Source: Rhodocyclus gracilis
GTDB taxonomy: Bacteria; Pseudomonadota; Gammaproteobacteria; Burkholderiales; Rhodocyclaceae
Assembly (NCBI RefSeq): GCF_009617575.1
Contig: NZ_WIXJ01000002.1
Span: 124,001-188,000 of the forward strand
Reading direction: 5' to 3'
DNA: 64,000 nt
In this document: piece by piece, positions 55,633 through 64,000 of the stretch
How the letters are laid out: each line of letters begins with the position of its first letter
How positions within the stretch are numbered: the first letter of the stretch is position 1
Position numbers and translations under genes: made by a program
Notes under the pieces: model-generated
What the model saw: the letters and a program-made list of their open reading frames with translations, nothing else
Databases searched by the model: none
What the model was told of the DNA's origin: nothing

Positions 55633-57153
55633 TCACTCTCCTGAAGATTTGGTGGCAGGCGCGGCCTTGGGCGCCTTTTTCGGCGTTGCCCGTGTCTTCT
55701 TTTCGGGCGCCGCAACGGCGACCGGTTCGGACGCTTCGGTCGCAGCGGCAGCATCGCCGTTGGCCGCTGCTGATTGGCCAGCATCGACTGCCGCAGTGGG
55801 TTGGGAAATATACACGGCGCCGCCCGTCAGACGAATAGGCACGATCGAGAACGGTCCACCGATCAGCACATCGGCGCGGAAGGTGCCTGCGCCGGTCTGG
55901 AATTCAACGGTCTGCCGGCCTTGCGGCAGAATTGCCCGCGCCACGGAAATGGTCTCGGGCAAGGTACGCCAGCTGCGATCATCCGCCTGCTCGGTAAGCA
56001 CCGAGGCGACACTGACGACCAGTCCGGCAATCGGATTCGCCTTATTCGCCTGCTCTTGCGCCGCTGACTTGAGCGCCGCGCGAACAACCGTGCGCAGAAT
56101 GATGCCCGGCATCTGATCCTTGAGCAGACGCCGCGCCATGCTATCGACGTTCGTCAGGGTTTCCACGGGCAACTGACGGCCGGCGACAGTCAGCGAAGCC
56201 GGCACGAAACCACGGTTTTCCGACTTGATCAGCGGGAAGGAGAGCGGCGTGATGACAAAGCCACGATCACGCGGAATGGGAATCGGCACCATCACCGACT
56301 TCCACGACGGCGCGAAGCCCGACTCGACGACGAACAGCACGTCCGATTCGCGCGGGCCGGGTTTGCGCCGACCGACGTTCTTCAGGCTGTTTTCGACAAT
56401 CTTCCTGTTGGGCGCGAGTTGTAATGCGTTGCGATAGCCAGGCTCGGCTAGCGATGGCTCGCCGGTGACTTCGAAGAAATAGCCCGCGAGGTAGTGGGCA
56501 AAGGCGTTCTGATAGCCGTTCTTCAACTCCCTGACATCGGGGGTATCGAGCTGATCCAGCGGGTAGTTTTTGAGCAGCGAGGTATCGGCGTTGACGTGCC
56601 GTTTGTCGCCGTCTTCCTTCAGCTTGTCGTATTCCTTTTCGCGGAATTCCTCGATGAGCTTTTCACGCTCATAGGTTTTTTTCATCTCGATGCGCGCGAG
56701 ATCGAAATTGCCGAGCAACAGGTGGTCGAGCGTCAGACGTGAGGAGAGCATCACCTTCTCGTAGTCCTGTCCGTCGTAGCGACGCGTCTTGTCGTTGAGA
56801 ACGTAGCTGCCAATATCTCCGATCAGCTTGCCCGGATTGGTATGGGCGTCGTCCTCCCACTGCTGAACAATGGCGTCGGCCTGCAACCAGGTATCGCGGC
56901 TGCCCGTGTAGTCACGACCGAGCTTGAGCAACTCACCCTTCTCGAAGTAGTAGAGGATATCTTTATCCTTGTTCAGCAGCCCCGGCGCATTGTTTTTTTC
57001 CAGTTGATCGACGGCCTGACGAACCGCTCCGGTCTTGACGAGAGTAACCGTCTCTTTTAACTCCGCATCGTATTGCCGCATCGGATTACCCGCACAGCCC
57101 GCCAAGACGACGACCGACAGCGTCACCGCTACGGCAAGAACTCTTTCCTTCAT
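55633..57153 (-). CDS. Large lipoprotein with TPR-like region (COG3014-type)
   Basis: 506 residues. Lipobox VVLAGC near residue 20 gives a lipoprotein. The N-terminal half is helical and repeat-like (KTGAVRQAVDQLEKNN, YYFEKGELLKLGRDY, DHLLLGNFDLARIEMKKTYER, GEPSLAEPGYRNALQLAP), the second half is beta-rich (SWKSVMVPIPIPRDRGFVITPLSFPL in part), and the last 60 residues are a low-complexity Ala/Lys/Pro tail ending KSSGE. I recognise it as the uncharacterised lipoprotein that often sits upstream of YcfL and LpoB. AAGGGG precedes the ATG at 57153. First gene of the four-gene minus-strand cluster. Confidence 0.85.
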   Translation of the reverse strand: MKERVLAVAVTLSVVVLAGCAGNPMRQYDAELKETVTLVKTGAVRQAVDQLEKNNAPGLLNKDKDILYYFEKGELLKLGRDYTGSRDTWLQADAIVQQWEDDAHTNPGKLIGDIGSYVLNDKTRRYDGQDYEKVMLSSRLTLDHLLLGNFDLARIEMKKTYEREKLIEEFREKEYDKLKEDGDKRHVNADTSLLKNYPLDQLDTPDVRELKNGYQNAFAHYLAGYFFEVTGEPSLAEPGYRNALQLAPNRKIVENSLKNVGRRKPGPRESDVLFVVESGFAPSWKSVMVPIPIPRDRGFVITPLSFPLIKSENRGFVPASLTVAGRQLPVETLTNVDSMARRLLKDQMPGIILRTVVRAALKSAAQEQANKANPIAGLVVSVASVLTEQADDRSWRTLPETISVARAILPQGRQTVEFQTGAGTFRADVLIGGPFSIVPIRLTGGAVYISQPTAAVDAGQSAAANGDAAAATEASEPVAVAAPEKKTRATPKKAPKAAPATKSSGE

Positions 57154-57328
57154 GAACACCCCTTCCCTTTCGATTTGTTAACCCCCGCATCCCCTCAAAT
57201 CCGCTCGATCACCGCGCGATGGGGAATCTCCCGCTACCTCGCGCGCGGGCGAAGTACTTCGGGTGCGGTAGTTTAACCAGATACCGTCATTGTCATAAAT
57301 ACAAATACCGGTACCTCTACTCGAAATA

Positions 57329-59383
<2,055 letters not shown>

Positions 59384-59440
59384 CGTTTCTCCTCCAGTGA
59401 TGAGTGGTCGCCTGACCGGCCCGCGCAGGGGCACGGCGAC

Positions 59441-59851
59441 TCAGTCGGCGGTCAGCGCGTGACGCAAGACGTCGGGCAAGGGCGTCGATTTGCCGCTGGC
59501 GACATCCATCCAGACGATCTTCGCCTCACCGCTGGCGTAGAGCGTGCCGTCGCCCTGACGGCGAATCTCGTAGAAAGACGGCACACTGCTACGTCCCGGC
59601 AAGCCGCAGAACATCTGCACCTCAACGACGCCCGGATAGGTCAGCGGCAGGTGAAAGGTACACGCGGCGCTGATGATGACGGGGGCGCTTCCTTGCGGCA
59701 TGGCGGCGAACCCCATCCGCTCGAGATACTCGACGCGGCACTGCTCGACGTAGCGAAAATAGATCGTGTTATTGACGTGCCCATACGCGTCCATGTCGCC
59801 CCAGCGAATGGGAATCAAGCTGGTATGGACGTGTTTCCGCCGAACTTCCAT
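59441..59851 (-). CDS. Acyl-CoA thioesterase (hotdog fold, 4HBT family)
   Basis: 136 residues. The active-site pattern IRWGDMDAYGHVNNTIYFRYVEQ, cited as WGDMDAYGHVNN, is the 4-hydroxybenzoyl-CoA thioesterase signature (Asp nucleophile region). Cytoplasmic. GGAGACACC precedes the ATG at 59851. It precedes acetoacetyl-CoA synthetase and faces the ETF-QO gene. Confidence 0.93.
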   Translation of the reverse strand: MEVRRKHVHTSLIPIRWGDMDAYGHVNNTIYFRYVEQCRVEYLERMGFAAMPQGSAPVIISAACTFHLPLTYPGVVEVQMFCGLPGRSSVPSFYEIRRQGDGTLYASGEAKIVWMDVASGKSTPLPDVLRHALTAD

Positions 59852-59909
59852 GGTGTCTCCTCGTTTTTGGACGGGGTCTCGCTTTTTTTGCCAAAGTGCG
59901 CCATGACGC

Positions 59910-59946
59910 TTGACGCGAAAGCGTTTTTTTCCATACGATACCGTAT
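59910..59946 (+). promoter_or_regulatory. Promoter with overlapping inverted repeat before the ETF-QO gene
   Basis: TTGACG (59910-59915), an 18-bp spacer and TACGAT (59934-59939) form a candidate promoter. The -10 lies inside the inverted repeat ATACG-N4-CGTAT (59933-59946), a good operator position in the divergent gap between the thioesterase and ETF-QO genes. Confidence 0.45.
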
Positions 59947-60009
59947 TGTAAACAGCATAACAACACGTGCCGACCAAGGCATAGACGCATTCCGGCAAAG
60001 GAGATCACG

Positions 60010-61653
60010 GTGCAACGCGAGACCATGGAATACGACGTCGTAATCGTCGGTGGCGGCCCTGCCGGCCTCTCGGCGGCCATACGCCTCAAGCAGATGGCCA
60101 ACGAGGCGGGGCGCGACATCAGCGTCTGCCTGATCGAAAAAGGCTCCGAAATCGGTGCCCACATCCTGTCCGGCGCAGTGATGAATCCGCGCGCACTCGA
60201 CGAACTCATCCACGACTGGCGCGAACGCGGCGCGCCGCTCGACACGCCGGTGACGGAAGACCGCTTCTACATCCTCTCCGCCGAAGGGCAGCTGCATGTT
60301 CCGCACTGGATCATGCCAACCTGCTTTGACAACCACGGCAACTACGTCATCAGCCTGGGCGCCGTCTGCCGCTGGCTGGCGACGCAGGCAGAGGAACTGG
60401 GCGTTGAAATCTATCCCGGTTTTGCAGGCAACGAGGTCTTGTTCGACGAGACGGGCGCGGTCAAGGGCGTGGCAACTGGCGATATGGGGCGGCTCAAGGA
60501 CGGCAGCGAAGGGCCGGCCTTTCAGCGTGGGATGGAACTGCATGCCCGCTACACGTTTTTCTCCGAAGGCTGTCGCGGCCAACTTGGTAAGCAGCTGCAG
60601 GCCCATTTCTCCCTCAACGCTCACAACGACCCACAGACCTACGCCATCGGCATCAAGGAACTCTGGGAAATCCCCCCGGAAAACCGCGAGCCTGGTGTCG
60701 TCATTCACACCGGCGGCTGGCCGATGGATCCGCACACCTACGGCGGCGGCTTCCTCTACCAGATGCAGGACGGACTCGTCGCGGTCGGCTTCGTCATCGG
60801 ACTGGGCTACGAGAACCCCTACCTGTCGCCCTTCGAAGAGTTCCAGCGCTACAAGACCCACCCCCGGATTCGCGAAATCCTCACCGGCGGCAAGCGCATC
60901 AGCTACGGTGCCCGCGCGATTGCGGCCGGCGGCCTGCAATCGCTGCCCAAGCTGGTTTTCCCCGGCGGCGTTCTCATCGGCGACGACGCGGGTTTTCTCA
61001 GTGCCTCGCGTATCAAGGGTGCGCATTGCGCGATCAAATCGGGAGCACTGGCGGCAGAAGCCTGTTTCGCCGCGCTGATCGAGGATCGTCGTGCCGATGA
61101 ACTGAGCGCCCTGCCCGAGGCATTCCGCACGAGTTGGCTGTACGACGAGCTATACGCGGGCCGCAACTTCAAACCGTGGATGAGCAAGGGGCTACGCAAG
61201 GGCGCACTCATGTTTGGCATCGACCAGATCATCTTCCGAGGCCGCGCCCCGTGGACACTGCGCAACCACGCCGATTTCACTCGCTTCAAAGCGGCAGCCG
61301 AATGCACTCCCATCGACTACCCCAAGCCAGATGGCGTGCTGAGTTTTGATCGCCTGTCATCGGTCTTCCTCTCCAACACCAACCACGAGGAAAATCAGCC
61401 CTGCCACCTGCTGCTGACTAACCCGGAAAACGCCATCCGCGTCAACCTTGACATCTACGATTCACCCGAGCAGCGCTATTGCCCGGCGGGAGTCTACGAA
61501 ATCGTGCACGATGCCGTCGGCAATACCCCCCGCTTGCAGATCAATGCGCAAAACTGCATTCACTGTAAAACCTGCGATATCAAAGACCCGACGCAAAACA
61601 TTACCTGGGTTGCGCCGCAAGGGGGCGAAGGCCCTAATTACCCCAATATGTAG
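60010..61653 (+). CDS. Electron transfer flavoprotein-ubiquinone oxidoreductase
   Basis: 547 residues from a GTG (AAAGGAG 6 bp upstream). Membrane-associated FAD and [4Fe-4S] enzyme that passes electrons from ETF to ubiquinone in fatty-acid and amino-acid oxidation. FAD-binding DVVIVGGGPAGLSAAIRLK, GSEIGAHILSGAVMNPRAL, and the C-terminal cluster Cys residues in INAQNCIHCKTCDIKDPTQNI with GGEGPNYPNM at the end. All features of the family are present. Confidence 0.97.
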   Translation: MQRETMEYDVVIVGGGPAGLSAAIRLKQMANEAGRDISVCLIEKGSEIGAHILSGAVMNPRALDELIHDWRERGAPLDTPVTEDRFYILSAEGQLHVPHWIMPTCFDNHGNYVISLGAVCRWLATQAEELGVEIYPGFAGNEVLFDETGAVKGVATGDMGRLKDGSEGPAFQRGMELHARYTFFSEGCRGQLGKQLQAHFSLNAHNDPQTYAIGIKELWEIPPENREPGVVIHTGGWPMDPHTYGGGFLYQMQDGLVAVGFVIGLGYENPYLSPFEEFQRYKTHPRIREILTGGKRISYGARAIAAGGLQSLPKLVFPGGVLIGDDAGFLSASRIKGAHCAIKSGALAAEACFAALIEDRRADELSALPEAFRTSWLYDELYAGRNFKPWMSKGLRKGALMFGIDQIIFRGRAPWTLRNHADFTRFKAAAECTPIDYPKPDGVLSFDRLSSVFLSNTNHEENQPCHLLLTNPENAIRVNLDIYDSPEQRYCPAGVYEIVHDAVGNTPRLQINAQNCIHCKTCDIKDPTQNITWVAPQGGEGPNYPNM

Positions 61654-62160
61654 CACGCGCCTGTCCATTTGCACCAAATAGGTGCAGCAAGCACCATCTT
61701 GGGATATCGGCCAAACACGGCGGGAAAACACCCCGCCGACAGCGAAGAGAGCCGCCAGAAACCCATCGGCAGCGCATCGGCGATTGACCAATAACAATTA
61801 ACAATCAATCTCTTGCAGACGTCATTAACACCACGCCATATACTCAGCGGCCCGGCGGGCCGGGGAATTTTATTGATTCGTCGTGACAGCCGTGTTGCGG
61901 ATGCAACGCCAGGATCAAGATTCTTCGATTTTTTCGCGCCGAATCTCCCCAATATCCACTGATTTTCGCTAAATTGTAGCCCGCGTTTGGCTGCTCGCTT
62001 ATCGGCGGGCATGTCCGGGCGGGTTCTGCCTGCGAGCAGCGGGAAACATCCACTGCTGCATGTATTCATTTTCCGCACGTCTGTTATGCCTGGATCGACT
62101 CGGGGCTGCATGCCCGAGACGAGCCTTTTTTTGCACGCCACTTTATACACGGGAGGAAAT
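61654..62160 (+). other. 507-bp intergenic region with hairpins, leader of the amino-acid importer
   Basis: No gene is supported here; one in-frame upstream extension of the next gene exists but lacks a start signal. Structures seen: TGCACC-aaata-GGTGCA (61670-61686) competing with GGTGC-agcaa-GCACC (61681-61695); CGGCGGG/CCCGCCG at 61718-61738; GGCCCG/CGGGCC at 61849-61861; and CTCGGG/CCCGAG (62099-62118) followed 7 nt later by seven T (62126-62132), ending 28 bp before the importer start. The last looks like a terminator or attenuator. AT-rich stretches around 61790-61840 could hold a promoter. Confidence 0.5.
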
Positions 62161-62931
62161 ATGCGAGTTGTCGCCAGATATCTGGGCGCAGTAGCCTGTA
62201 TTGCGGCGCTGGGATGCGGTACCGCCCAAGCACGCGACTGGAGCGTCATCAAGGATTCGGGAACCATCATTGCAGCAACCGAAGGGGCTTTTTACCCCTT
62301 CAACTATTTTGAAGGCCCGAAGCTGACCGGGTTTGAAGTTGAAGTCGCCGAAGCCGTTGCCAAGAAGCTTGGACTGAAGCTCGAATGGCGCGTCGTCGCG
62401 TTTGACGCCCAGCTCGCCGCCATCCGCCAGGACCGCTTCGACTTCGCCATCGCTTCGCACGGCTACACCGCCGAACGTGCCAAGTCGGTCGATTTCGCCA
62501 ACCCGCACTACTGCACCGGCGGCCAGATCGCCGCGCACAAGGACGGCCCGCTGACCGTTCAGGCGCTCAAGGGCAAGACGGTTGGCGTGCAACTGGCTAC
62601 CAGCTACGCCGACAACGCCAAGAAGATCGGCGACATCGGCGAACTGAAGACCTACAAGGCAGACCCGGAAGTCTTCTCGGCCCTGAAGGCGAAAAAAATC
62701 GACGCCTGGATCTCCGACAAGTGGGTGATCAAGGGAACCCTCGACAAGAACCCGGATTCCGGCATCGTCGCCGGCGAACAGGTCTTCGTCGAACGCGTCT
62801 CGATGATCCTGCGCAAGAACAACAAGGAACTGATGGACCAGCTCAATCATGGCCTTGCTGAAATCATGAAGGACGGCACCTACGCGGCCCTGTCGCAGAA
62901 GTACTTCAAGACCGATGCGTCCTGTCACTAA
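62161..62931 (+). CDS. Polar amino-acid ABC transporter, periplasmic binding protein
   Basis: 256 residues. Signal peptide (YLGAVACIAALGCGTAQA). Family 3 solute-binding protein: GTIIAATEGAFYPFNYF, GFEVEVAEAVAKKLGLKLEWRVV (cited in part), FDFAIASHGYTAERAKSVDF and LKGKTVGVQLATSYADNA. It binds a polar amino acid such as glutamine, glutamate, arginine or cystine; the exact ligand is not clear. GGGAGG is placed 5 bp before the ATG at 62161. First gene of an importer operon. Confidence 0.95.
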   Translation: MRVVARYLGAVACIAALGCGTAQARDWSVIKDSGTIIAATEGAFYPFNYFEGPKLTGFEVEVAEAVAKKLGLKLEWRVVAFDAQLAAIRQDRFDFAIASHGYTAERAKSVDFANPHYCTGGQIAAHKDGPLTVQALKGKTVGVQLATSYADNAKKIGDIGELKTYKADPEVFSALKAKKIDAWISDKWVIKGTLDKNPDSGIVAGEQVFVERVSMILRKNNKELMDQLNHGLAEIMKDGTYAALSQKYFKTDASCH

Positions 62932-62949
62932 TAGGGCGGAAATCACGGC

Positions 62950-63720
62950 ATGAAGTGGACCAGAAAAAACCCCGGATGGGTGATGTTTGCAGCGATGATC
63001 GGGCTGCTGCTCTTCCTCTGGGGAATGGCGATTCCGCTCGCCGCTGCGCCTGACCCCATCGGGCCGGCAGCAAAGCAGTTCGCGGAAGGCGCTCGTGTAA
63101 CCGTCTGGCTGACCCTGATATCGGGATCGGTAGGCGTTGTCTTGGGTGTGATCGCGGGCTTGGGCAAGTTGTCTGCCTTTGCTCCGCTACGCTGGCTCTG
63201 CAACTTTTACGTCTGGCTGATTCGTGGCACGCCGTTACTGTTGCAGATTCTGTTCGTCTGGTTGGCGGTGCCGCAGATATTGCCGGATTCCCTGCAAATC
63301 TCCGACTTCGCCTGTGCGGCTATTGCCCTGGCGCTCAACATCGGCGCCTACAACACCGAATGCGTCCGTGCCGGCATTCTGGCTGTCCCGCAAGGACAGG
63401 TAGAAGCCGCCCGCGCGCTCGGCCTGTCGCCGTTCCAGACCTTCATGGACATCGTCTTGCCACAAAGCATGCGCGTTGCCCTGCCGGCGTTGGCCAACAA
63501 CCTCGCTTCTCTGGTCAAGGACTCGTCGCTGGCGTACGCCATCAGCGTCGTCGAATTGACCATGGTCGGTTATCGCATCCAGGCCGAAAGCTATCAGCCG
63601 ATCCCGGTATTTCTCACGATTGCCATGATTTACCTGATTCTAACCACCGCCTTTACCACCCTGACGGCGGCGCTCGAGAACCAGCTCGATGTCGGCAGAA
63701 AGCGTCAGGAGAACAGCTGA
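62950..63720 (+). CDS. Polar amino-acid ABC transporter permease
   Basis: 256 residues with about five TM segments, His/Glu/Arg family. Early TM region MFAAMIGLLLFLWGM, then VWLTLISGSVGVVLGVIAGLG, LIRGTPLLLQILFVW and the ATPase-coupling EAA-like motif EAARALGLSPFQTFMDIVLPQSMRVALP, cited as EAARALGLSP. It starts 18 bp after the binding-protein stop and its stop abuts the ATPase ATG. Confidence 0.95.
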   Translation: MKWTRKNPGWVMFAAMIGLLLFLWGMAIPLAAAPDPIGPAAKQFAEGARVTVWLTLISGSVGVVLGVIAGLGKLSAFAPLRWLCNFYVWLIRGTPLLLQILFVWLAVPQILPDSLQISDFACAAIALALNIGAYNTECVRAGILAVPQGQVEAARALGLSPFQTFMDIVLPQSMRVALPALANNLASLVKDSSLAYAISVVELTMVGYRIQAESYQPIPVFLTIAMIYLILTTAFTTLTAALENQLDVGRKRQENS

Positions 63721-64000
63721 ATGGATACTCACCAAGCCAATCTCCGGCCTCTGATCGAAGCGCAGAAAGTCAGCAAGCATTTCGGCAGCTTTCACGCCTT
63801 GAAAGAGGTATCGGCCACGTTTTACGAGGGGCAAGTCACCGCCATCATCGGGCCGTCCGGCTCAGGGAAATCGACCTTCCTGCGCACGCTCAACCGCCTC
63901 GAAACACACGACTCGGGCAGCATCCGTGTCGACGGCATCGAGCTGAACGACGACCTGAAAAACCTCGACGCCATCCGGCGTGAAGTGGGCATGGTCTTTC
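63721..64000 (+). CDS. Polar amino-acid ABC transporter ATP-binding protein (3' truncated by window)
   Basis: The ATG follows the permease stop directly. 93 codons are visible, cut at the window end. It reads MDTHQANLRPLIEAQKVSKHF in its first 21 residues (cited in two parts: MDTHQANLRPLIEA and QKVSKHF) and then Walker A GPSGSGKST and FLRTLNRLE, typical of GlnQ/HisP-like ATPases. Energises the importer. Confidence 0.95.
   Translation, partial: MDTHQANLRPLIEAQKVSKHFGSFHALKEVSATFYEGQVTAIIGPSGSGKSTFLRTLNRLETHDSGSIRVDGIELNDDLKNLDAIRREVGMVF

Overview
The window is a gene-dense, GC-rich stretch of a Gram-negative chromosome. The gene set points to a betaproteobacterium, plausibly Rhodocyclales: an isc operon with two cysteine desulfurases, a lexA-imuA-imuB-dnaE2 cassette, pyrG-kdsA-eno-ftsB synteny, an RpfE-like protein in front of recJ, and a Lol system with one permease. 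The order-level placement is inference. I see no phage, insertion sequence, CRISPR array, rRNA or tRNA gene. Almost all of the sequence is housekeeping or envelope genes.

Region by region: 1-2124 is the 3' part of mfd. 2160-6338 is a periplasmic ligand-binding protein facing a membrane hybrid histidine kinase, possibly one sensory unit. 6506-9971 holds aroG, serB and an alpha-oxoamine synthase of uncertain substrate. 10007-15667 (minus) runs lolC, lolD, comEC and an alpha/beta hydrolase. 15954-18841 (plus) is an RpfE-like gene overlapping recJ. 18854-25096 (minus) is the SOS mutagenesis operon lexA-imuA-imuB-dnaE2 with a clear LexA box. 25193-33046 (minus) is cysE plus the whole Fe-S assembly operon (iscR, a second cysteine desulfurase, iscS, iscU, iscA, hscB, hscA, fdx, iscX), with a recognisable promoter and IscR-type site. 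33275-40279 carries trmJ, suhB, a CheB-CheR-coiled coil-PAS protein and mutS.

40419-49521 (minus) holds xfp and tal (phosphoketolase and transaldolase), pyrG-kdsA-eno-ftsB, then bcp and slyD. 49805-53533 has a TrhA/hemolysin III protein, fumC, an outer-membrane barrel-like protein and creA. 53596-57153 (minus) is a four-gene envelope cluster: a large lipoprotein, a YcfL-like protein, an LpoB-like lipoprotein and a CsgG-like protein, ended by a good intrinsic terminator. This cluster is the best candidate here for an under-described system. 57329-61653 has acetoacetyl-CoA synthetase and a thioesterase opposite ETF-ubiquinone oxidoreductase. 62161-64000 is a polar amino-acid ABC importer, cut off inside its ATPase gene.

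Small-scale structure beyond the genes: in-frame 9-bp repeats in comEC and at the start of lolD, heptamer repeats upstream of fumC, terminator-like hairpins just before eno and before the amino-acid importer, a hairpin between hscB and hscA, and palindromes upstream of the oxoamine synthase and the ETF-QO gene. All functions are read from sequence motifs and family knowledge; no searches were run.
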